Shown here in pieces: positions 1 to 8,270 of a stretch of 21,628 nucleotides of DNA. Origin of the DNA: Candidatus Subteraquimicrobium carltonvillense (GTDB lineage Bacteria; Actinomycetota; Aquicultoria; Subteraquimicrobiales; Subteraquimicrobiaceae); assembly GCA_002339355.1 (NCBI GenBank), contig DDKQ01000032.1:641-22268 (forward strand), given 5' to 3'. Below the pieces are notes generated by a model. That model saw only the letters and a program-made list of their open reading frames with translations. It did no database searches and was not told the origin of the DNA. The stretch's first letter is position 1; each line of letters starts with the position of its first letter. The translations under genes and the position numbers were made by a program.

Positions 1-1668
1 GCGGAGGAAGCTGCAACCGCCCAAGCCATCCCCATTCAAGTTCAGGAAATTAAGGAAAAACCAATTCGAGCTCCCTACTTTGTGGAGTACGTCAAGCAAA
101 TCCTCATCGATAAATATGGAGCTAACGCGGTTTTCAAGGGGGGCTTACGCATTTTTACTACTTTGGATGTAAAGATGCAAGCTCATGCCGAAGAGGCAGT
201 GTGGTCCACACTCGATCGACCAGAGGATCCCAGCGCTTCCATTGTGGCCATAGATCCAAAAACTGGTTATATAAAGGTTATCGTCGGAGGGAGAGATTTC
301 AATACCCAAAAATTTAATCTGGCCGTTCAGGGAAGACGGCAAGCTGGATCCTCCTTTAAAACCTTCGTCCTGGTCACCGCCATTGAGGATGGCGTCTCGC
401 CAAATAAAGTCTATCAATCGACCCCTCTTACAATTAGACTCCCCGGTAAAGACTGGCGGGTCAGAAATGCAACAGAGGGAAGCGGCGGTCCTCCCATGAC
501 TCTTAGAGAAGGAACGATAAAATCAGTTAATGCCGTTTTCGCCAGGCTAATAATGGAAATAGGTCCCCAAAATGTGGTCAATATCGCTAAAAAGATGGGC
601 ATAACTTCCCCTCTTAACCCATATCCTGCAATCGCCCTGGGTGGTTTAAAGATCGGGGTCTCCCCTTTGGAAATGGCTTCAGCCTATGGCACCCTCGCTA
701 ATCATGGAGTACACTGCAAGCCCTTAAGTATCTTAAAAATCACCGATTCGAAGGGGAAACTATTGGAGGAAAATAAGGTGGATGAAAAAATGGCCATAAA
801 TCCTACGACCGCTTATGTTGTCACCGATATTCTCCAGGATGTGATCAGATATGGAACGGGGCGAAGAGCGAATATCGGACGTCCGGCCGCGGGAAAGACG
901 GGTACGGCACAGAATTATCGAGATGCCTGGTTCATAGGCTATACTCCAGATTTGGTGGCCAGTGTCTGGGTAGGTTATCCACAGGGACAAATTGAGATGA
1001 AAAATATACATGGCATTCGAGTTGTGGGGGGTAGCTTCCCCGCTCAGATCTGGGCAAAATTCATGTACAAAGCCCTTGAGGATACTCCCCCTTCGAGATT
1101 CCCCGCTCCCGAATCAGAAGTGATAAGGGTTAGAGTATGCAAAGACTCTGGACTTTTAGCGAGCATCTATTGCCCCAATGTGGTCACGCGTACCTTCGTT
1201 AAGGGCACCGAGCCGACTAAACTTTGCAATATCCACACTGCTCCCACAGCCGTGACGGTACCCAATGTTGTTGGACTAACCGCGGAGGAAGCGAAGACCA
1301 TCCTCACTGAACTTGGATTTAAAGTTAATCAAGTAAACGAGGTATATCCCGGCGTCCCTAAAGGCGAAGTTTTCAATCAAGAGCCAAAGGAGGGGACCGA
1401 GGCTGAACCGGAATCTATGGTCACCATCTCTGTGAGCGCGGGCGAACCGGTTTCGCAAAAAACCACCGTTCCTAACGTTTTGGGAATGGAAGAGCACAAA
1501 GCCATTCAAGCCATCGATCGAGCTGGGCTGTTGGCTATCGTGAGTTACGAAAAAACCTCGATTTCCAGTAAGAATGGGGAGGTGATAAAACAAAACCCTC
1601 TCGGTGGGACTATAGTCGATAGGAGAAGTAACGTTTCCATTAGAGTGGCCAGGTATGAGGATAGCTAA
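1..1668 (+). CDS. Class A penicillin-binding protein with two PASTA domains (5' end outside window)
   Basis: The frame is open from base 1, so the N-terminus (membrane anchor and glycosyltransferase domain) lies outside; 555 residues are visible. This is the transpeptidase part of a bifunctional peptidoglycan synthase that cross-links the cell wall outside the membrane. Numbering from the first visible residue, the catalytic SxxK motif (GSSFK) is near 117, SxN (SVN) at 175-177 and KTG (GKTGTAQ) at 299-301, so all three motifs of the acyl-serine transferase fold are present. Two PASTA domains, each starting VPNV, lie at about 418-480 and 488-549; in this family they bind muropeptides or beta-lactams and are common in Actinobacteria and Firmicutes. 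The family and domain calls are firm. An internal ATG at 82 is not the start, because conserved linker sequence (RAPYFVEYV) runs through it. Confidence 0.95.
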   Translation, partial: AEEAATAQAIPIQVQEIKEKPIRAPYFVEYVKQILIDKYGANAVFKGGLRIFTTLDVKMQAHAEEAVWSTLDRPEDPSASIVAIDPKTGYIKVIVGGRDFNTQKFNLAVQGRRQAGSSFKTFVLVTAIEDGVSPNKVYQSTPLTIRLPGKDWRVRNATEGSGGPPMTLREGTIKSVNAVFARLIMEIGPQNVVNIAKKMGITSPLNPYPAIALGGLKIGVSPLEMASAYGTLANHGVHCKPLSILKITDSKGKLLEENKVDEKMAINPTTAYVVTDILQDVIRYGTGRRANIGRPAAGKTGTAQNYRDAWFIGYTPDLVASVWVGYPQGQIEMKNIHGIRVVGGSFPAQIWAKFMYKALEDTPPSRFPAPESEVIRVRVCKDSGLLASIYCPNVVTRTFVKGTEPTKLCNIHTAPTAVTVPNVVGLTAEEAKTILTELGFKVNQVNEVYPGVPKGEVFNQEPKEGTEAEPESMVTISVSAGEPVSQKTTVPNVLGMEEHKAIQAIDRAGLLAIVSYEKTSISSKNGEVIKQNPLGGTIVDRRSNVSIRVARYEDS

Positions 1669-2618
1669 ATCCTTCTAACACGTCTTAACCCTGAGCAGAC
1701 GATGATCTTTACCCCTTTTTTCTCCAGCTCATCGAGGAAGAGATTGATTCCAACCGCATCACTGGCTATGTGCCCCGCAATAACCACATTTATGTGATGT
1801 TTCTCCGCTCTCTTTCGAAGCTTATCCCCCATGTGCATTCCAACTAAGGTTCCCACACCGGCATCCGCCAGTCTTTCGATAGCTTCTTCGGGACCCTCAG
1901 TTCCACCGGTCATGTCCACAACAACTTTACCCGCTCGCCTATCCGGTTCGCCAACTAAAATGGTGGGACCAGCGCTATCCTTCGCGGCATAGTTATACTC
2001 GGGTATCTTCCTCAACCTATCCATAATGTCCTTGACGGTATAGGGCTTTTCCTCGTCGAAGATCTTCTGCAAAAAAGAGGTCAAAAGATTATCCGCAGGG
2101 GTGTGAATAGTCATGAAAGCAAATCCTAAAAGACATGCTGCATCAACCGCTCTATTATGATTTAAGGGAAGCAAGGCTCTGTGTACCTCCTTCATGCGCT
2201 TATCGATGAGGACATCGCCGATATTTATGGGCACACCGAGCTTTCCCCATATATCCGCCTGCATCGCCATGACCTCGGGAAGAGCTGCCAACGCGCTTCC
2301 CTCGGGGTGATGCGCGAGGAGGAGATTTATCCTTTCTCCCTTTTCATTCAATCTATCGGCCAACAGGACCTCGGGGACTTCCACATCAATTCCAGCCAGA
2401 ACCCCAGTTATCTCCATCTCCAGATCACCACACAGGATGCGGGTATCAGAATAGGGATTGCTCAGCTTCTCGATGTCGAAGAACTCCCTTTCCTCTTCCC
2501 TTAGTTGCCCAAAGTTATCCTTGATTCTGTCCAAAACCCGTTTAACACCCTTTTTACCCCGAGGATCCTTGGACATGCCCATCTTCACAGCTAACCTGTA
2601 TACTTCTTTGAGTTTCAT
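1665..2618 (-). CDS. NIF3-family (DUF34) putative metal-binding protein
   Basis: 317 residues. It resembles the NIF3/YbgI-like family, whose members bind a dinuclear metal centre and form ring oligomers; the cellular role is poorly established. Visible support: a LLAHHPEG motif in the first third (the His pair typical of the first metal ligand), a central IHTPADN stretch, and a C-terminal GHIASDAVGINLFLDELEKK segment where the remaining ligands are expected. The N-terminus (MKLKEVYRLAVKMGM) fits the start at 2618; an ATG two codons upstream (2624) is equally possible, since a good AGGAG lies just before both. It is the last gene of the minus-strand block, 21 bp after the glycosylase gene, and its TAG overlaps the TAA of the convergent penicillin-binding protein gene. 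Confidence 0.8.
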   Translation of the reverse strand: MKLKEVYRLAVKMGMSKDPRGKKGVKRVLDRIKDNFGQLREEEREFFDIEKLSNPYSDTRILCGDLEMEITGVLAGIDVEVPEVLLADRLNEKGERINLLLAHHPEGSALAALPEVMAMQADIWGKLGVPINIGDVLIDKRMKEVHRALLPLNHNRAVDAACLLGFAFMTIHTPADNLLTSFLQKIFDEEKPYTVKDIMDRLRKIPEYNYAAKDSAGPTILVGEPDRRAGKVVVDMTGGTEGPEEAIERLADAGVGTLVGMHMGDKLRKRAEKHHINVVIAGHIASDAVGINLFLDELEKKGVKIIVCSGLRRVRRI

Positions 2619-2639
2619 AGCCATTTTCTCCTTCCCCTT

Positions 2640-3296
2640 TTATCTTTTGCCCGCCTTAAACCCACCCGTGGAGCGCTCGTGCTCGCATCCCTTCGACGAT
2701 ACAAAGGGGTTATCCTTGATATAATAGCGTAAAAGTTCATTTTGGACTACGGATATTCCAATGCGAGGAGCGGCAACTATGGTAAAATCTTGGACGGTTA
2801 TATTTCCGTCCCCCCTGGGCGGGTCTTCGTCTGGATACATTATGACGAGGTCTCCCTCGGTTAGATCAGCTCCATAAAAGGAAAAATCTATCCCCATGGC
2901 TTGAGTGAGCTTTCCGGGACCATTGGTCAACTGCACGATGGACTTCACAGGTCTATTTTTAAGCATTAATTCCTCTCCAAGTAACGGTTCGAGTGCACGG
3001 ATAAGAACTGCTCCTGGGACTCCTCCTCTTTCCGTAACCACGTTGAGGAGAAAATGGATACCGTAATTCAAATAGATGTAGGCCACACCGGGCTTTCCGA
3101 ACATGATAAGATTTCGCGGTGTTTTTCTTCTCGCCGCATGACTTGCAGGATCATCTGGACCGAAGTATGCTTCTGTTTCCACAATCCTGCCAGCCATTTC
3201 ACCCTCCGGAGTGCACCGCAGCAGGATCTTGCCCAGAAGTTCCTGAGCAACCACCTTTGTATTCTGTTTATAAAACTTTCGCTTGAGTACACTCAT
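2640..3296 (-). CDS. mpg: 3-methyladenine DNA glycosylase (MPG/AAG family)
   Basis: 218 residues. This base-excision repair enzyme removes alkylated purines from DNA by flipping the base and cleaving the glycosidic bond. Visible support: the catalytic-site segment RIVETEAYFGPDDPASHA (general-base Glu at 42), then YIYLNYGIHFLLNVVT and PGAVLIRALEP, all diagnostic of the alkyladenine glycosylase fold, and a C-terminal YIKDNPFVS. Family members usually end close to that point; here about 18 further residues follow (SSKGCEHERSTGGFKAGKR), which look like a read-through into spacer-type sequence. The start ATG has no clear ribosome binding site. It lies between polX and the NIF3-family gene, all on one strand, so co-transcription is likely. 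Confidence 0.93.
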   Translation of the reverse strand: MSVLKRKFYKQNTKVVAQELLGKILLRCTPEGEMAGRIVETEAYFGPDDPASHAARRKTPRNLIMFGKPGVAYIYLNYGIHFLLNVVTERGGVPGAVLIRALEPLLGEELMLKNRPVKSIVQLTNGPGKLTQAMGIDFSFYGADLTEGDLVIMYPDEDPPRGDGNITVQDFTIVAAPRIGISVVQNELLRYYIKDNPFVSSKGCEHERSTGGFKAGKR

Positions 3297-3321
3297 TTTT
3301 TGGCGAGATCAGCGACTAGCG

Positions 3322-3337
3322 GATGAGCTCGCTCATC
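3322..3337. repeat. Small hairpin in the polX-mpg spacer
   Basis: The 66-nt spacer 3297-3362 contains a 7-bp inverted repeat, GATGAGC / GCTCATC, with a 2-nt centre. No T-run follows it, so it is not a standard terminator. The rest of the spacer is made of variants of short words such as agcga, gcgga and cgctaatcgg, like the other spacers of this block. The word agcggatgag recurs at 5121-5130, at the 3' end of argH. Confidence 0.5.
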
Positions 3338-3362
3338 GAACATCGCAAATCGCTAATCGGAC

Positions 3363-5078
3363 TTACTTGAGTATCTCCTTCAGTTTGTTGAGTGGATAGG
3401 TATTTATGACATCCTCCGGCTCCAGCCAACCCCTTTGAGCCGTAGCCACGCCATATTCGATATAAGCCAGTTGACCTGCACTATGAGCATCCGTGTTTAT
3501 GGCGAATTTTATCCCGTATTCCTCCTTCGCCTCCCTCAATTGAATATCATTAAGGTCCAGTCTATCCGGAAACGAGTTTAATTCCAGAATGGTATTCGTC
3601 TCCGCAGCCGCCTTAAAAACAGTTTTTAGATCGATTGCATAGGGTTCGCGCCTGCCCAATATCCTGCCAGTGGGATGACCAATTACATCGATGTGCTCGT
3701 TGTATATGGCGGATAAGGTTCGCTTTGTGAGCTGCTCCTTCGGCTGGCGAAAACCCCCATGGATTGAGGCTACCACGATATCCAGCTCCTTTAAAAATTC
3801 ATCCTCGTAATCGACCTTGCCATCATTGTCTATATTCAGCTCAATCCCGCACAGGATGGTGATGCCATCGAGTTCCTCATTCAGCCTCATAATTTCCTCA
3901 ATCTGAGCCCTTAGCTTTTTTTTACTCAATCCTCCAGCTACTTTAAGTTGCTGAGCATGGTCGCAGATGGCTATGTATTCGTAGCCCAATTCGATGGCGG
4001 CTTCAGCGATCCTTCCTATCTTGCTCAATCCATCGGTCCAGGAAGAGTGGACGTGAAGGTCTCCCTTTACGTCCTCAAGTTGAATGAGCCTGGGAAGAGA
4101 ATCCTCAATTCCCCTTTCTATCTCTCCCCTATCCTCCCTTAAAACAGGTGGGATATAAGACATTCCCAATACTTCATAAATTTCCCTCTCTTTCTCCCCG
4201 CCTATTCTTCTATCCATCTCCATCTCAAAAATCCCATATTCATTTATTTTAAGACTTCTTTTTCGGGCGATTTCCCTCAAGTGTATATTGTGCTCTTTGG
4301 AACCAGTGAAATATTGAAGGGCAGCACCATATTGGTCGGGGCTCACCACACGCAAGTCTATTTGAAGACCGTTCCGGGCGATGATGCTACTCTTGGTGTC
4401 GCCCTTCGTTAAAACCTGAGCCACCTCGGGCATGTGGCAAAAATAATCCATCACCCTATGGGAGGCGTAGCTTGCAGCCAAGAGATCGATGTCGCCGATG
4501 GTTTCCTTCATTCGCCTCAAAGAGCCGGCTATATCCACTCTCTCAACAAAGGGTTGCCTCCTTAAGTTCTCGATGAACCGTTCGGCGATGGGATGGGCTT
4601 CAAAGAGGAGAATGCGTTCCCTAGCTCTTCTCAACTGTTGAATTCCCGTGATGATGTTCTCCTCCGTCTTGGCACTCATCCCCCTCAAGCCCCGAAGACG
4701 ATGGGCTCGTGCAGCCTCCAAAAGCTCATCGATGGTGGTGATGCTCAGGGTATCATAGAGGAATTTGGCTTTCTTGGGACCAAGACCGGGGATTCTCATC
4801 AGCTCCACAAGGCTGGGTGGGATTTCCTCTTTTAAATCTTCATAATAGGGGAGACTTCCGGTTTCCAAGAGCTCTACTATTTTCTCGGCGATTCCCTTTC
4901 CCACCGCCGGAACTTCCCTTAAGTTTCCCTCTTTATAAAGGACGTTGATATCCTCCCTGAGACTACGGATGCTGTTGGCGGCGCGGTGATACGCCTGCAC
5001 CTTGAAGCTCATCTCCCCACGAATATCGAGCAAATCTGCAATTTCGTCTAAAATGTTTGCCACTTCCTCGTTGGTCAT
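3363..5078 (-). CDS. polX: PolX family: DNA polymerase beta-like domain plus PHP domain
   Basis: 571 residues. Bacterial/archaeal PolX proteins fill short gaps during base-excision repair and use a PHP domain as a metal-dependent 3'-5' exonuclease or AP-end trimmer. In order from ATG 5078: an 8-kDa-like domain with helix-hairpin-helix motifs (VPAVGKGIAEKI near 57-68, IPGLGPKKAKFL near 96-107), the nucleotidyltransferase palm with GSLRR and the catalytic pair DID (196, 198), a third carboxylate in LQIDLR (241), then the PHP domain from about 337 with DLHVHSSWTDG, IGHPTGR and NTDAHS metal ligands. I chose ATG 5078 because MTNEEVANILDEIA is the usual start and AGGGG precedes it; a GTG at 5138 would overlap argH and add 20 unusual residues. 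It lies 35 bp downstream of argH. Confidence 0.95.
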   Translation of the reverse strand: MTNEEVANILDEIADLLDIRGEMSFKVQAYHRAANSIRSLREDINVLYKEGNLREVPAVGKGIAEKIVELLETGSLPYYEDLKEEIPPSLVELMRIPGLGPKKAKFLYDTLSITTIDELLEAARAHRLRGLRGMSAKTEENIITGIQQLRRARERILLFEAHPIAERFIENLRRQPFVERVDIAGSLRRMKETIGDIDLLAASYASHRVMDYFCHMPEVAQVLTKGDTKSSIIARNGLQIDLRVVSPDQYGAALQYFTGSKEHNIHLREIARKRSLKINEYGIFEMEMDRRIGGEKEREIYEVLGMSYIPPVLREDRGEIERGIEDSLPRLIQLEDVKGDLHVHSSWTDGLSKIGRIAEAAIELGYEYIAICDHAQQLKVAGGLSKKKLRAQIEEIMRLNEELDGITILCGIELNIDNDGKVDYEDEFLKELDIVVASIHGGFRQPKEQLTKRTLSAIYNEHIDVIGHPTGRILGRREPYAIDLKTVFKAAAETNTILELNSFPDRLDLNDIQLREAKEEYGIKFAINTDAHSAGQLAYIEYGVATAQRGWLEPEDVINTYPLNKLKEILK

Positions 5079-5113
5079 CTCAAGTCCCCTATAATCCCAC
5101 TTGCCATCTCTGG

Positions 5114-6499
5114 TTAGGCAAGCGGATGAGATAGCCACATCTTTTCGGATTCAAGTAAATTTTCGGCCCTTATGAACTGATCTTTCAAACCTTTGACCGA
5201 AGTTCCCCCGACACTGGTCTTTGAATCCACTGAATGTTTAACCTCAAGAATCTCGAACACATCTTGATCAAAAAGGGGAGAAAAGCTTCGATAATCCTCC
5301 AAGTTGAGATCACTCAAAACACAATTGCGATCCAGACAATACGCGATTATTTTCCCCACGACCCCATGGGCTTCCCTGAAGGGGAGTCCCTTTCTTACCA
5401 GATAATCAGCGACATCTGTTGCCACCGTGAAACTCTCTTCAGCCGCTCGTCCCATCCGCTCTGGATTTATTCTCATGGAGGCAACCATCGGTGTGAATAT
5501 CTCCAAAGAGCGCTTGGCCGTATCTACGGCATCGAAGAGAGGTTCCTTGTCCTCCTGAAGATCCCTGTTATAAGTCAAGGGAAGGGCCTTTAGCGTGGTG
5601 AGAAGTCCCATCAAATGCCCAAAGGTGCGTCCGGTCTTCCCCCGAATTAGTTCAGCCACATCGGGGTTTCTCTTCTGAGGCATGATGCTCGATCCCGTGG
5701 TGAAAGCTTCATCAAGTTGAATAAAACCAAATTCGGATGTTGACCACAAAACCAGCTCTTCACAAAAGCTGCTGAGATGGATCATCAAAAGGGATAAACT
5801 TGAAAGAAACTCTACTAGGAAGTCCCTATCGCTCACGGCATCCATGCTATTCTCGGTTATTTTCGAGAAGCCAAGTTCTTTTGCGACGAATTCCCTATCG
5901 ATGGGGAAGGAGGTTCCCGCCAAGGCCGCCGATCCCAGAGGCATGGCATCAGTACGCTCATAACAACTCTTGAGCCGATCAATATCTCGACCGAACATGA
6001 AGAAATAAGCCATGATATGATGGGAAAAGAGTACGGGTTGAGCCCGCTGAAGATGAGTATACCCGGGCATAATCACTTCGGTATTTTCCTTCGCCAGATT
6101 TAAAAGAGCTTTCTGAAGAGTAAGTATCAGATTCCCTATCTTTAACAGCTCTTCCTTTAAGTACATCCTGATATCCAGGGCAATTTGATCATTTCTGCTC
6201 CTCGCCGTGTGTAATTTTCCCCCCAAGAAACCAATTTTCTCAATCAAAGCCCGCTCAATGCCCATGTGAATATCCTCATCTAAAATATCGAAGCTGAATT
6301 TACCCGCTTCGATCTCCTGCTCGATCTCCTTAAGTCCTCGAGTGATTTTCCCCGCATCTTCCTTGGGGATTATTCCACACTTAGCGAGCATGGCTACATG
6401 GGCCAAGCTTCCCCGTATATCATATTTGTACAGGCGACGATCGAAGGGGAGAGAGGTGATAAACTCCCTCAGATCCGTGGGATTTCCCCGATGTTCCAT
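5114..6499 (-). CDS. argH: Argininosuccinate lyase
   Basis: 461 residues. The enzyme splits argininosuccinate into arginine and fumarate, the last step of arginine synthesis, as a cytosolic tetramer of the fumarase/aspartase superfamily. Visible support: GSSIMPQKRNPD (the superfamily signature and mobile catalytic-Ser loop, about 269-280), the TARSRNDQ segment, GYTHLQRAQP with the catalytic-region His, and MPLGSAALAGTSFPIDR. Oddity: the N-terminal WGGRF motif that I expect in nearly all family members is absent; alignment resumes at NPTDLREFITSLPFDRRL, which keeps the S...D substrate-binding pair. Start choice: AGGAG lies 6 nt before ATG 6499 but directly against ATG 6505. argG ends 30 bp upstream (6536). 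The C-terminal tail (ESEKMWLSHPLA) ends in spacer-like words. Confidence 0.96.
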   Translation of the reverse strand: MEHRGNPTDLREFITSLPFDRRLYKYDIRGSLAHVAMLAKCGIIPKEDAGKITRGLKEIEQEIEAGKFSFDILDEDIHMGIERALIEKIGFLGGKLHTARSRNDQIALDIRMYLKEELLKIGNLILTLQKALLNLAKENTEVIMPGYTHLQRAQPVLFSHHIMAYFFMFGRDIDRLKSCYERTDAMPLGSAALAGTSFPIDREFVAKELGFSKITENSMDAVSDRDFLVEFLSSLSLLMIHLSSFCEELVLWSTSEFGFIQLDEAFTTGSSIMPQKRNPDVAELIRGKTGRTFGHLMGLLTTLKALPLTYNRDLQEDKEPLFDAVDTAKRSLEIFTPMVASMRINPERMGRAAEESFTVATDVADYLVRKGLPFREAHGVVGKIIAYCLDRNCVLSDLNLEDYRSFSPLFDQDVFEILEVKHSVDSKTSVGGTSVKGLKDQFIRAENLLESEKMWLSHPLA

Positions 6500-6535
6500 T
6501 GCCATCTCCTCTTTCTTCCAAGGTTAATCAATAGC

Positions 6536-7780
6536 TCATCGCTTCGCCGCTGGTCCCTTGTCCCGTGACCCTCCACTCTTTCGCGCCCACAACTTCAATG
6601 GTAAACCCCAGAGTTTGATAAATCCCCTGGCTAACTCGTGTGAAAATTCATCGGCTTCTCCATAAGTTGCCAAGGAATAATCGTAAAGGGATTTTTCGGA
6701 TTTTCTTCCCACGATATTACAGGAACCTTTGTAGAATCTTAAACGTACGATCCCCGTAACATTCCTTTGAGAATCACTGATGAAGTCATCGAGAGCTTCT
6801 TTGAGGGGAGAATACCACAGACCATAATAGACGAGTTCGGCATACCTCTGCTCCAAGGGCGATTTATAGTGGAGTAATTCTCGCTCTAAGGTTAAATCCT
6901 CTAAATCCCGATGTGCAGCAATGAGAGCCAAAGCGCCTGGGACTTCGTAAATCTCCCTGGATTTTATACCTACCAGCCGATTTTCAATCATATCGATCCG
7001 CCCATATCCGTGACTACCCGCAATTTCATTGATCCGGGTGATGAGATCCACAAAGGGGATTTCTCTCCCATTCAAGCTCTTTGGTACCCCCTCCAGGAAA
7101 CCAACCTCTACGTACTGTGGTCTATCGGGAGCCTGAATGGGATCCACGGTCATCTCGTATACATCGGCTGGTGGTTCCACCCAGGGATCCTCCAAAATCC
7201 CACACTCAACGGTTCGCCCCCAAAGATTTTCATCCACACTATAGGGACTACTCTTTATACTAACCGAGACTGGAATTCGATGTTTTTTGGCATATTTTAT
7301 GGTCTCCTCCCGAGACATGGCCCACTCACGTACGGGAGCGATCACTTCCAGGGAGGGATCAAGTGCACCTATTGATACTTCGAAACGCACCTGATCATTT
7401 CCCTTACCCGTACAACCATGAGCCACATATTTAGCCCCACTTGATTTGGCCGTCTCCACAAGCCACTTGGCAATTAAAGGGCGAGAAAGTGCTGATACCA
7501 GGGGATACTTTCCCTCGTAAAGGGCATTCGCTTTCAGAGCAGGGAGAATAAAATCACAAGCGAATTCCTCCCTGGCATCGACGATGTGAGATTCGATCGC
7601 CCCTATCTTTAGGGCCTTCTCCTTTACACTCTCCAAATCCTTAGATGGGTCATCTTTTGCCTGCCCCACATCAACGACCATGGCTATTACGTCCAGATCA
7701 TATTTCTCTTGAAGCCACTTTATAGCCACAGAGGTGTCTAACCCACCCGAATAAGCTAAAACTACCTTTTCCTTCGCCAT
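6536..7780 (-). CDS. argG: Argininosuccinate synthase
   Basis: 414 residues, close to the family's usual 400. It joins citrulline and aspartate with ATP to form argininosuccinate in the cytosol. Visible support: the N-type ATP-pyrophosphatase loop AYSGGLDTS at residues 9-17, the AHGCTGKGNDQVRFE nucleotide/citrulline-binding block, and IKSSPYSVDENLWGRTVECGILEDPW. A strong AGGAGG precedes the ATG by 5 nt. The spacer to argR is 23 nt and includes the word cgagagtcgag, also found between argJ and argB. The last 16 or so residues (ARKSGGSRDKGPAAKR) extend beyond the conserved LWGLPLKLWA end and are encoded by word-like DNA resembling the spacers. Confidence 0.98.
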   Translation of the reverse strand: MAKEKVVLAYSGGLDTSVAIKWLQEKYDLDVIAMVVDVGQAKDDPSKDLESVKEKALKIGAIESHIVDAREEFACDFILPALKANALYEGKYPLVSALSRPLIAKWLVETAKSSGAKYVAHGCTGKGNDQVRFEVSIGALDPSLEVIAPVREWAMSREETIKYAKKHRIPVSVSIKSSPYSVDENLWGRTVECGILEDPWVEPPADVYEMTVDPIQAPDRPQYVEVGFLEGVPKSLNGREIPFVDLITRINEIAGSHGYGRIDMIENRLVGIKSREIYEVPGALALIAAHRDLEDLTLERELLHYKSPLEQRYAELVYYGLWYSPLKEALDDFISDSQRNVTGIVRLRFYKGSCNIVGRKSEKSLYDYSLATYGEADEFSHELARGFIKLWGLPLKLWARKSGGSRDKGPAAKR

Positions 7781-7803
7781 TTTTCCTCCTACGAGAGTCG
7801 AGC

Positions 7804-8265
7804 TTATTTACTTTTCAGCTCATTTAATCTAGCTAGAACGGAAGCTCCCTCCCTGCTATTGTGAGTGACCACCAAGATGGTATCATCTCCGGCCACCGTT
7901 CCCAGAACCTCTTCCCATCTCACTCCATCAAGTGCGGAGGCTACACCCTGAGCGGTACCTGGGGTGGTTTTAACCACGATGAGATTCCCGCTCCGATTCA
8001 GGCTTACCACAAAATCTTCGAGCATCCTTCGAAGATGCTCCGTTTCATCGCCTATGAATTTACCTTCGGGAAGAGCATAAATACTGGTACCATCACCCAT
8101 CCGGACTTTCAACAAGCCCAATTCACTTATATCCCTCGATATCGTAGCCTGAGTCACTTCGTATCCCAGTTTTTGTAACTCAGATACCAGTTCTTCCTGT
8201 GTGTGAATTCTCTTCAATTCCACTATTTCCCTGATGGCAGCGTGTCTCTCGCCTTTTAACCTCAT
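7804..8265 (-). CDS. argR: Arginine repressor ArgR/AhrC
   Basis: 153 residues from ATG 8265. This hexameric DNA-binding protein senses arginine and represses the arginine synthesis genes. The N-terminal winged helix-turn-helix shows the recognition segment QATISRDISELGLLKV (SRD at 43-45); the C-terminal oligomerisation and arginine-binding domain shows TVAGDDTILVV, with the two Asp residues that contact arginine at 127-128. A TTG at 8274 in frame would overlap the argF stop (TTGA) and add three residues; ATG is preferred because family members typically start a few residues before RH..I. No clear ribosome binding site is present, so translation is probably coupled to argF. Its own likely target, the ARG-box region before argC, is in this window. 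Confidence 0.96.
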   Translation of the reverse strand: MRLKGERHAAIREIVELKRIHTQEELVSELQKLGYEVTQATISRDISELGLLKVRMGDGTSIYALPEGKFIGDETEHLRRMLEDFVVSLNRSGNLIVVKTTPGTAQGVASALDGVRWEEVLGTVAGDDTILVVTHNSREGASVLARLNELKSK

Positions 8266-8270
8266 TTTGA

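Noticed and set aside
1640..1690. Bidirectional terminator between the penicillin-binding protein and NIF3-family genes
   Set aside because: The genes overlap by four bases and no hairpin with a T-run is visible there.
5079..5138. Longer polX start (GTG 5138)
   Set aside because: It overlaps argH, lacks a ribosome binding site and adds residues not typical of PolX; ATG 5078 has AGGGG before it.
6440..6505. Frameshift hiding WGGRF at the argH start
   Set aside because: The other two frames after the ribosome binding site give no WGGRF-like residues.
6911..7375. 154-codon plus-strand open frame inside argG
   Set aside because: It lies wholly opposite a highly conserved gene; no ribosome binding site or recognisable domain.
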